6,205 nt of DNA. Origin: Candidatus Nanoarchaeia archaeon (GTDB taxonomy: Archaea > Nanobdellota > Nanobdellia > Tiddalikarchaeales > Tiddalikarchaeaceae). The stretch covers positions 1-6,205 of the forward strand of contig JAQVLH010000069.1 of assembly GCA_028704265.1 (NCBI GenBank), written 5' to 3'. Made by a program: the position numbers and the translations under genes. This document shows, piece after piece, positions 1 through 5,018 of this stretch. The notes below the pieces were generated by a model. It was not told the origin of the DNA, ran no database searches, and saw nothing but the letters and a program-made list of their open reading frames with translations. Positions within the stretch are counted from its first letter, which is position 1. Every line of letters starts with the position of its first letter.

Positions 1-1676
1 CAATCATGTATAAATATCCAATTATTAGTTTCTTTTTTACAGTAGCCGAATTTTTCAAAATTAACAATTGAGCCTAAAGGCAATTCATTAGCAATTGTTT
101 CAATAATTAGCTCATGAGTAACTAAAGTATTCTTATTAACCTCTCCTTTTTCATTAATTAAAGGCAAAGCTTCCAAAATATTAACTTTAACATTATTATT
201 GCTTATCCAGTTGATAATAGTCATTCCTTTTTCAAACTCTCCACTTTTGTATTCCCCTGTTGCTTCTTTTCCGTCATTTTTAGCAATAGAAATATTAAAT
301 CCGTTTTTTAATCTAAAATTCTTAATTTTTTTGTCTAATTTATTAATAATAAAATTACCATTTAATTTAATTGCAGCAGTGTTTTTTGAAAAAGAGTTTA
401 AAGGATTAATAATTTCAGCAGGGCAGTCATTAACAGTAAGATTCATTGAATCTTCTAATTTTATTGCCTGATAATGGTTGACTTTTTTTTCTAAAATTCT
501 TCTATTAATAGAATAAATTTTATCTAAAGGTATCATTCTTTTAGACTTGCTTAATCCTAATTCAATTAATAATTCCTTAAAAGTTTCAACTTGTATTCCT
601 TTTCTAAGTATTCCTTTTACTGTTGAAAGCCTTATATCATCATAACCTTCTACAATTTTATCTTCAACTAATTTTCTTATTAATCTTCCTTGAGTTAATC
701 CTCCTTCAATGCCATATCTAGAATATAATACGTTTTCTGGATTATTTTTTATTCCGCATCTTTCTCTAATAAGATTCTGCAGTTCAATCCTTTGAGTCCA
801 GTTAGAATCTCTTAAAACATGAGTAACTAATGCATCCTCTATTGATGCAGTGAAATCATACATTGGCCAGGCATTATATTTATTTCCTTGCCTGTAATGT
901 TTATTTTTATTAATTCTAAAAATTATTGGATCCCATAATGTGCTATTCTTGCTTTTCATATCTCCCTTAATTCTTATTACGCATTCTCCTTCTTTGTAAG
1001 TTCCATATTTCATTTTATTCCAATGTCTTAAACCCCAGTTAACATCATTGTCAGCGCATTTACATCTCTCTCTTTTGAAAGATTCTTCATTATCATTTTC
1101 AGTTTTTTTTGGGCAAATGCAAGCATAAGCGTAATTGTTTTTAATCATGCTTTCTGCATAATTATAATAAGCAGGCATTTTGTCTGACATAAAATATTCT
1201 TCATCCCATTTTATTCCTAAAGCAGTCAAATCTTCTTTTATTCCTTTAACATATTCAATAGCGCATTTGTCAGGATTAGTGTCTTCGAATCTTAAAACTA
1301 ATTTTCCATTATACTTTTTAGCATAATAATCATTTAATAAAAATGATAAAGCATGGCCTATATGCAATTGTTTTTCAGGACCAGGGGGCAATCTAAAACT
1401 GCATTTTCCTTTTTTGATTCCTGCAATTTCTGGCAATTCATGAACTTCCTCTTTCTTGTCTAATGCATGCGAGTCTAATTTAAGTAATTCTTTTTTTTGC
1501 TCATCAATGCTCATCTTATTTACTTCAGTAACTGCTTTATTGATGTCAGCCATTAATTTTTTCATGTCATTTTTCAATTCAGGATTCTCACCTAAAGCTT
1601 TTGGCACTATTGCTCCAGCTGCAGCTTTACCTTCATGCAATACTGCATTTTTTAGCGCAAAAAGTCTTAGATTCAT
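1..1676 (-). CDS. gltX: Glutamyl-tRNA synthetase, archaeal type (3' end cut by window edge)
   Basis: This cytoplasmic class I synthetase ligates glutamate to tRNA. Archaeal GluRS generally also charges tRNA-Gln with glutamate, which is then amidated. I read 558 codons with no stop; archaeal members are about this long, so little is missing. Residues 1-90 form the archaeal/eukaryotic-type N-terminal extension (ALKNAVLHEGKA, then VNKMS.DEQ). The HIGH motif is intact at 105-108, followed by LVLRFEDTNP (126-135). A CxC pair at 186/188 and another at 205/207 may bind zinc. The active-site stretch YDFTASIEDALVTHVLRD lies at 273-290, and YDDIRLSTVKGILRKGI at 345-361. From about 400 onward lies the beta-barrel anticodon-binding region. 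The KMSKS position reads LTQGR (327-331), a weak match. The ATG at 1676 is the only possible start, because an in-frame TAA lies three codons upstream. Identification is firm; how KMSKS works here is open. Confidence 0.96.
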   Translation of the reverse strand, partial: MNLRLFALKNAVLHEGKAAAGAIVPKALGENPELKNDMKKLMADINKAVTEVNKMSIDEQKKELLKLDSHALDKKEEVHELPEIAGIKKGKCSFRLPPGPEKQLHIGHALSFLLNDYYAKKYNGKLVLRFEDTNPDKCAIEYVKGIKEDLTALGIKWDEEYFMSDKMPAYYNYAESMIKNNYAYACICPKKTENDNEESFKRERCKCADNDVNWGLRHWNKMKYGTYKEGECVIRIKGDMKSKNSTLWDPIIFRINKNKHYRQGNKYNAWPMYDFTASIEDALVTHVLRDSNWTQRIELQNLIRERCGIKNNPENVLYSRYGIEGGLTQGRLIRKLVEDKIVEGYDDIRLSTVKGILRKGIQVETFKELLIELGLSKSKRMIPLDKIYSINRRILEKKVNHYQAIKLEDSMNLTVNDCPAEIINPLNSFSKNTAAIKLNGNFIINKLDKKIKNFRLKNGFNISIAKNDGKEATGEYKSGEFEKGMTIINWISNNNVKVNILEALPLINEKGEVNKNTLVTHELIIETIANELPLGSIVNFEKFGYCKKETNNWIFIHD

Positions 1677-1700
1677 AACTATTAATTAAATCAGAAGAGC

Positions 1701-1710
1701 AATTAAAAAG
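1701..1710 (-). promoter_or_regulatory. TATA-like box of gltX
   Basis: On the minus strand this reads CTTTTTAATT, centred about 30 bases before the gltX start, with an A-rich stretch just upstream where a BRE would sit. The distance implies a leaderless or nearly leaderless transcript. In this AT-rich DNA the motif alone is weak; the support is its position and the same spacing at other starts in the window. Confidence 0.45.
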
Positions 1711-1730
1711 ATTTTGTAATAAAGAAAAGG

Positions 1731-1739
1731 TTTTTATAG
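1731..1739 (+). promoter_or_regulatory. TATA box of the 95-residue orphan gene
   Basis: TTTTTATAG, preceded by the purine-rich AAAGAAAAGG as a plausible BRE, is centred about 27 bases before the ATG at 1762. This is the classic archaeal leaderless layout. It supports the downstream ORF being a transcribed gene, and it lies back to back with the gltX promoter. Confidence 0.55.
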
Positions 1740-1761
1740 ATAATTATTTATTATTTTAAAT

Positions 1762-2049
1762 ATGCCTGATTTAAATGTTGATTATGCTCAGTATTTACCT
1801 CCTCTTGGCACATTTTTAAATTATTATAGTTTAATTACTAAAATTTTTAATTGTGAAAAAAAAGATACTATCTCTGCAATTATTAATAATCAAGATTACA
1901 AAATTATGATTGGCTATGGAAATATTACCTTGATTGAAAGTTCAAAATTTTGTGAACCTATTAAAAATAAAAAGATTGATTTAATAAATAAAATACTTGC
2001 TGAAAAAGAATCTAAAAATAAAAAATTTGATGATTATTTCATATATTAG
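1762..2049 (+). CDS. Hypothetical 95-residue protein, no recognised family
   Basis: I do not recognise this protein. It has no signal peptide, no clear membrane segment and no obvious metal or nucleotide motif. The N-terminal half has hydrophobic and aromatic stretches (YLPPLGTFLNYYSLI, residues 11-25). The middle has a strand-like part (DYKIMIGYGNITLIE, about 45-59). The C-terminal third is lysine-rich and probably helical (KNKKIDLINKILAEKESKNKK), ending in DDYFIY. Two cysteines (30 and 63) form no motif. The overall look is a small soluble alpha/beta protein. Support for a real gene is the well-placed TATA box, codon use like its neighbours, and the absence of a competing ORF on the other strand. 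It is divergent from gltX and convergent with the deaminase, so it is probably transcribed alone. Confidence 0.7.
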   Translation: MPDLNVDYAQYLPPLGTFLNYYSLITKIFNCEKKDTISAIINNQDYKIMIGYGNITLIESSKFCEPIKNKKIDLINKILAEKESKNKKFDDYFIY

Positions 2050-2080
2050 CTTCTAAACCCCATTCTTTCATCTGCAAACA

Positions 2081-2160
2081 ACCTCTATTTCTCATAGAAC
2101 TGCCTACGTTTCCTTTGGAACTATTCAGCTATTATATATCGCCAACGCTTCCTATAGAAT
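2081..2160. repeat. Imperfect short direct repeats between convergent genes
   Basis: The 112-base gap between the orphan gene and the deaminase contains two 20-base units starting at 2102 (GCCTACGTTTCCTTTGGAAC) and 2141 (GCCAACGCTTCCTATAGAAT) that match at 15 of 20 positions. A third, weaker version starts at 2081 (12 of 20). Each carries a small inverted repeat around TTCC/GGAA or CTAT/ATAG. The plus strand is pyrimidine-rich. No sense ORF with a start crosses the gap on either strand. It could be a degraded insertion, a bidirectional termination zone or chance. Confidence 0.3.
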
Positions 2161-2161
2161 C

Positions 2162-2605
2162 TTATACTCCTATATCTTCATTCCAAAGTTTAGGTTTTTC
2201 TTTAATAAATTTAGCCATTAAATCCTTGCACTCTTTGCTTTCAAGATTAATTATTTTAACACCTTTACTTTTAGAATAACTCTCAGGTCCTTTGAATGTA
2301 ACATTCTCTCCAATAACTATTAGAGGTATCTTATATAATATTATTGCTCCAGTGCACATCTCGCAAGGAGATAATGTAGAATAAATAGTGCATTTAGAAT
2401 AATCTTTTGAAGTTAATCTTCCTGCATTTTCCAAACAATCCATTTCAGCATGAAGTATAGCAGACTTTTTTTGGACTCTTTGGTTATGGCCTTTTCCTAT
2501 TATTTTGCCATCTTTAACTAATACTGAACCAATAGGGATGCCGCCTTCTTTTAATCCTTTCTTAGCTTCCTTTATTGCTTCATTCATAAAGAATTCATGA
2601 TTCAT
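2162..2605 (-). CDS. Cytosine deaminase, yeast FCY1-like (zinc CDA fold)
   Basis: This predicted soluble enzyme hydrolyses cytosine to uracil and ammonia for pyrimidine salvage. The 147 residues match the yeast FCY1 type (about 158) almost end to end. The zinc site is H52-A-E54 with C81-x-x-C84 (SPCEMCTGA), E54 being the proton shuttle. Residues that shape the cytosine pocket in the yeast enzyme are also present at matching spacing: N41 in GHN, F104 in NVTF, and W141 and D144 in the C-terminal WNEDIG. The stretch EGGIPIGSVLVKDG (20-33) is the usual first strand pair. These pocket residues and the WxEDIG end argue against the tRNA adenosine deaminase TadA, the main alternative. The start at 2605 is preceded only by AT-rich promoter-like DNA; M7 is a possible alternative start. 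It is divergent from ftsZ, so probably monocistronic. Confidence 0.88.
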   Translation of the reverse strand: MNHEFFMNEAIKEAKKGLKEGGIPIGSVLVKDGKIIGKGHNQRVQKKSAILHAEMDCLENAGRLTSKDYSKCTIYSTLSPCEMCTGAIILYKIPLIVIGENVTFKGPESYSKSKGVKIINLESKECKDLMAKFIKEKPKLWNEDIGV

Positions 2606-2720
2606 AATAATTAAAATAATATTTATTAATAATTAAAAAAGTAATCGATATATATTATCAAGAGACATAAAAGTATTTAAATCAGCAGATACATTATAAA
2701 ATTTATAAAAAGTTAATCAA

Positions 2721-2777
2721 CATTTTGGCGAATGAAGTTTAACTAAACGAGATCAATTTACTTTTGGCGAAGTAAAT
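2721..2777 (+). other. Twin hairpins with identical TTGGCG loop upstream of ftsZ
   Basis: Two inverted repeats enclose the same hexamer. CATT-TTGGCG-AATG lies at 2721-2734, and ATTTACTT-TTGGCG-AAGTAAAT at 2756-2777. Loops are identical while stems differ but still pair (4 and 8 base pairs). Between them, 2737-2748 can form a further small hairpin (GTTT/AAAC). If transcription starts from the upstream TATA-like TTTATAAAA (2702-2709), these are RNA hairpins in a leader of about 150 bases. If it starts near 2847, they are upstream DNA elements and could be operators. Confidence 0.5.
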
Positions 2778-2816
2778 CACATTACGAACATTCTAAGTAG
2801 TAGTAAATACCTACAG

Positions 2817-2825
2817 ATTTAAATA
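2817..2825 (+). promoter_or_regulatory. Probable TATA box of ftsZ
   Basis: ATTTAAATA matches the archaeal TATA consensus well and predicts a transcript start near 2847, giving a leader of about 40 bases that includes the ribosome-binding site. Competing TATA-like boxes at 2673-2681 and 2702-2709 would give leaders of roughly 155-190 bases, so more than one start is possible. The box sits in the loop of a possible larger hairpin (AATACC near 2806-2811 with GGTATT at 2832-2837). Confidence 0.5.
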
Positions 2826-2867
2826 GTTTTTGGTATTCATTACTGTCAAAAAAAATTAAAAAAAAAC

Positions 2868-2875
2868 GGGGAGTG
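2868..2875 (+). promoter_or_regulatory. Ribosome-binding site of ftsZ, GGGGAGTG
   Basis: GGGGAG followed by TGTGA stands alone in an A-rich leader, 11 bases before the ATG at 2887. It resembles the archaeal Shine-Dalgarno GGAGGTGA with one base missing. Other genes here are leaderless or have only short GAGG/GGTG-type sites, so ftsZ has the strongest ribosome-binding site in the window. It is perfectly complementary to the C-rich loop after the gene (4029-4036). Confidence 0.65.
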
Positions 2876-2886
2876 TGAAATAAAAA

Positions 2887-3969
2887 ATGGATTTTTTAGT
2901 GGAGAATGCTCTTAAAAATCAAGAGCAATTTAAATTTTCAACCAGCAATAATGCTGGACAAGCAAATATAAAAGTAATAGGATGCGGCGGAGCAGGAAAC
3001 AATACTGTTGCATGGCTATACAATAAAGGCATAGAAGGTGCTGAAACAATTGTATTAAATACTGATATTCAGCATTTAAATATAAGTAATGCGGATCAAA
3101 AAATCTTAGTTGGCAAAGAGCTAACAAGAGGACTTGGAGCAGGAGGACATCCTCAAATAGGAGCCCAAGCCGTTGAAGAAAGTCAGCATGAAGTTAAACA
3201 ATTGCTTAAAGGAACAGATTTGTTATTTTTATGCGCTGGAATGGGTGGAGGAACTGGAACAGGTTCAGCACCCGTAGTTGCAAGATTAGCTAAAGAAATG
3301 GGAAGCATAATTATAGGAGTAGTTACAATGCCATTCAATGTTGAAAGGGCAAGGGTTGACAAAGCCGAATATGGTTTACAGCTTCTAAGAGAATATTGCG
3401 ACAGCGTAATAGTAATTGATAATAATAGATTAGTGCAAATTGCAGGAAATTTGCCAATGGCTCAGTCATTTGCTGTAGCTAATGAATTAATCTCAACAAT
3501 GATTAAAGGAATAGTTGAAACAATAGCATTGCCAAGTTTGATTAATTTGGATTTTGCAGATGTTAAAGCTATAATGAAAATAGGAGGATTATGTGTTATG
3601 AATATTGGGGAATCTCATAGTGAACATAAAGCAGAAGAAGCAGTTAAAAGAGCTTTAAGTAGTCCATTGTTAGATGTTGATTATACTGGTGCTGATGGAG
3701 CATTAATACATATAACTGGCGGACCTGATTTGACTCTTGAAGAGGCAACTAAAGCTGCTGAATTAATTACTTCATCATTGAAACCGGATGCAAATGTAAT
3801 CTGGGGAGCAAGAATTGAAGAATCAATGACTGGCAAAATGAGGATAATGAGCATCATAACTGGTGTTCAAAGTCCTTATATTGTAGGTCCTCAAAGGATA
3901 CATAATATTCAGTCAAATAATTCGGGGCAAAAAGCTGAGAAAGAATCATTAGGAATAAGGATGATATAA
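2887..3969 (+). CDS. ftsZ: Cell division protein FtsZ
   Basis: FtsZ is a tubulin-like GTPase that polymerises into the cytokinetic ring at mid-cell. The 360 residues contain a short variable N-terminus (1-27), the glycine-rich first nucleotide loop GCGGAGNN (32-39), NTD (58-60), and the tubulin/FtsZ signature GGGTGTG (120-126). Next come DNNRL (178-182) and the T7 synergy loop NLDFADV (220-226), whose D222 and D225 complete the GTPase site of the neighbouring subunit. The C-terminal beta-sheet domain continues to about 335. A short polar linker (337-354) leads to the terminal peptide LGIRMI, a candidate docking site for a membrane anchor such as SepF (inference). All catalytic motifs are intact, so it should be an active polymerising FtsZ. 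The ATG is chosen from the ribosome-binding site 11 bases upstream. Whether it belongs to the FtsZ1 or FtsZ2 archaeal subfamily cannot be settled by eye. Confidence 0.98.
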   Translation: MDFLVENALKNQEQFKFSTSNNAGQANIKVIGCGGAGNNTVAWLYNKGIEGAETIVLNTDIQHLNISNADQKILVGKELTRGLGAGGHPQIGAQAVEESQHEVKQLLKGTDLLFLCAGMGGGTGTGSAPVVARLAKEMGSIIIGVVTMPFNVERARVDKAEYGLQLLREYCDSVIVIDNNRLVQIAGNLPMAQSFAVANELISTMIKGIVETIALPSLINLDFADVKAIMKIGGLCVMNIGESHSEHKAEEAVKRALSSPLLDVDYTGADGALIHITGGPDLTLEEATKAAELITSSLKPDANVIWGARIEESMTGKMRIMSIITGVQSPYIVGPQRIHNIQSNNSGQKAEKESLGIRMI

Positions 3970-3980
3970 GAAATAAATAA

Positions 3981-4070
3981 CAGCCCTTATAAAAAATTCA
4001 TTTTTGTAAAGGCTGCTAATTTCTAATCACTCCCCCTGATTGTTATCATGCAGCCTTTCACAATTTTTTT
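3981..4070 (+). ncRNA. Structured RNA region after ftsZ: competing hairpins and T-run
   Basis: Hairpin A pairs 3981-3995 with 4001-4015 (CAGCC/GGCTG, TTA/TAA and AAAAA/TTTTT, with one mismatch and one G-U). Hairpin B pairs 4004-4016 (TTGTAAAGGCTGC) with 4050-4063 as 13 pairs with one bulged C, and is followed at once by T7 (4064-4070). A and B share 4004-4015, so only one can form. Inside B sits hairpin C (AATCA at 4025-4029 with TGATT at 4037-4041), presenting CTCCCCC as its loop. The layout resembles a terminator with a competing antiterminator. It could be the ftsZ 3' UTR, a leader for the next operon, or a separate small RNA. Confidence 0.5.
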
Positions 4071-4085
4071 ATTAAGAAAAACATG

Positions 4086-4124
4086 TTCCTCCTCCACTAG
4101 AGGAGGAATAAAGAATTTTTTTTT
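4086..4124 (+). terminator. Perfect 9-bp hairpin followed by T9
   Basis: TTCCTCCTC (4086-4094), loop CACTA, GAGGAGGAA (4100-4108), then seven bases and nine T's (4116-4124). Archaeal termination depends mainly on the T-run; the hairpin resembles a bacterial-type terminator stem. It is the second stop signal after ftsZ, just before the promoter of the membrane operon. The arms also resemble anti-Shine-Dalgarno and Shine-Dalgarno sequences. Confidence 0.6.
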
Positions 4125-4145
4125 AAATTATATTCAATAAAAATC

Positions 4146-4154
4146 TTTATTAAT
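4146..4154 (+). promoter_or_regulatory. TATA box of the PspC/LiaF-like operon
   Basis: TTTATTAAT is centred about 27 bases before the ATG at 4177, with AAAAATC just upstream as a BRE candidate. The spacing implies a leaderless transcript starting at or next to the ATG. Its position after the T9 run indicates that the membrane operon is transcribed independently of ftsZ. Confidence 0.55.
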
Positions 4155-4176
4155 AATCCTCAGCTAAAAATATTAT

Positions 4177-4548
4177 ATGAAAGATAGGCTTTACAAGAGT
4201 AAAAATGATAAATTAATCTTTGGAGTATGCGGAGGAGTAGCTAATTATTTTGAAATAGATTCAACAATAGTAAGAGTAGTAACTGCATTATTGTTAGTAA
4301 TTGTGCCAAATTTTATCTTGCCATTATATTTAATACTTGCAATAATTCTTCCTGAAGATTCTAATGAGAAAAAAGAAAAAGTTGTAAGTAAAATAAATAA
4401 TTCTTATTTTTTAGGAGGAGGTTTAATTGCAATCGGATTAATGATGCTTTTAGATTCATATAATGTTATTGCTTGGGAAACTATGTGGCCAGCAATCTTA
4501 ATAATAATTGGTGCGGTTATGCTATGGGGAAAAAACAAAAAGAATTAA
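4177..4548 (+). CDS. PspC-domain membrane protein with LiaF-like membrane tail
   Basis: This small protein of 123 residues probably senses or protects the cytoplasmic membrane, as PspC-domain proteins do in bacterial phage-shock and Lia-type stress responses (family knowledge; the role here is inferred). The PspC signature fills residues 4-60: RLYKSKNDKLIFGVCGGVANYF, then EIDSTIVRVV and a membrane segment at about 34-58 ending in LPED. A charged linker (62-73) leads to a second hydrophobic part (78-93 and 104-117), with LDS and WPAILIIIG, like the membrane domain found in LiaF-type proteins. No Shine-Dalgarno precedes it, in keeping with leaderless translation. It is the first gene of a three-gene run; its 3' end overlaps the next gene. 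No PspA partner is seen in this window. Confidence 0.9.
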   Translation: MKDRLYKSKNDKLIFGVCGGVANYFEIDSTIVRVVTALLLVIVPNFILPLYLILAIILPEDSNEKKEKVVSKINNSYFLGGGLIAIGLMMLLDSYNVIAWETMWPAILIIIGAVMLWGKNKKN

Positions 4549-5018
4549 ATATTGATTCAATTATTACTTCAGAAAAAAATAATATGAATATTATTACTGG
4601 AGTATTATTAATTTTATTTGGAATATTTTTAACTCTTGATTCATTAAATATTTTAAATTTTAATTTAAACCACCTTATGTCTATATCTGGATTAATATTT
4701 TTAGTATCTTATTTTGTTACAAAAAGGTCAGGACTTTTAATTCCAGGAGTAATGCTTTCATTGTTTAGTTTAATAATTTTTTTTAAAATTACTAACCTGC
4801 CTTATTTATGGCTGTTAAGCATTTCATTATCTTTTTTAGCAGTTTATATTACTAAAGAAAAACATACCTCTTGGGCTTTAATTCCGGGTTCAATATTGTT
4901 AGCAATAACTATAATTACAATATTTCAATTTTATTGTTCAATTAATGCTTTTCCATTAATATTAATATTCACTGGAGCTTATTTGCTTTATAAAAATTAT
5001 AAAAGAGGCAAAAAATGA
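4524..5018 (+). CDS. Polytopic membrane protein, second gene of the PspC operon
   Basis: This integral membrane protein of 164 residues has no assigned reaction. A charged cytosolic start (MGKKQKELN, residues 1-20) is followed by about six hydrophobic segments, roughly at 22-38, 48-65, 70-87, 92-110, 117-135 and 140-156, and a basic tail YKNYKRGKK. The first segment, GVLLILFGIFLTLDSLNIL, repeats the LiaF-like membrane pattern of the genes on either side, suggesting they diverged from a common unit. The start at 4524 overlaps the upstream gene by 25 bases and has GGTG about 10 bases before it, suggesting translational coupling. The ATG at 4584, directly before the first membrane segment, is the alternative. 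An earlier ATG at 4473 would add a polar stretch unlike the family and is less likely. It overlaps the next gene by ATGA. Confidence 0.8.
   Translation: MGKKQKELNIDSIITSEKNNMNIITGVLLILFGIFLTLDSLNILNFNLNHLMSISGLIFLVSYFVTKRSGLLIPGVMLSLFSLIIFFKITNLPYLWLLSISLSFLAVYITKEKHTSWALIPGSILLAITIITIFQFYCSINAFPLILIFTGAYLLYKNYKRGKK

Noticed and set aside
199..471. 90-residue plus-strand ORF of hydrophobic composition
   Set aside because: Antisense shadow of the gltX C-terminal region; its hydrophobicity is an artefact of reading the complement of Lys/Asn-rich codons.
537..554. LSKSKR in GltX as the KMSKS motif
   Set aside because: It lies after the conserved YDDIRLSTVKGILRKGI block, whereas the KMSKS loop of this family precedes that block; it sits in the helical part leading to the anticodon-binding domain.
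1456..1689. 77-residue plus-strand ORF
   Set aside because: It is the antisense shadow of the gltX N-terminal region, with no promoter or recognisable protein.
2050..2161. Box C/D guide RNA on the minus strand (AGATGA-like and CTGA words)
   Set aside because: The boxes are in the wrong order and spacing, and no paired C'/D' set is present.
2721..2777. TTTTGGCG as an E2F-like cell-cycle site
   Set aside because: The resemblance is to a eukaryotic factor with no known archaeal counterpart; the hairpin symmetry is a better description.
2930..3127. 65-residue minus-strand ORF inside ftsZ
   Set aside because: Antisense to the conserved nucleotide-binding part of ftsZ; the ftsZ frame fully explains the conservation.
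4473..4523. Upstream ATG extension of the second membrane gene
   Set aside because: It would overlap the PspC gene by 76 bases and add a polar Asn-rich stretch; the ATG at 4524 has GGTG upstream and a typical short overlap.
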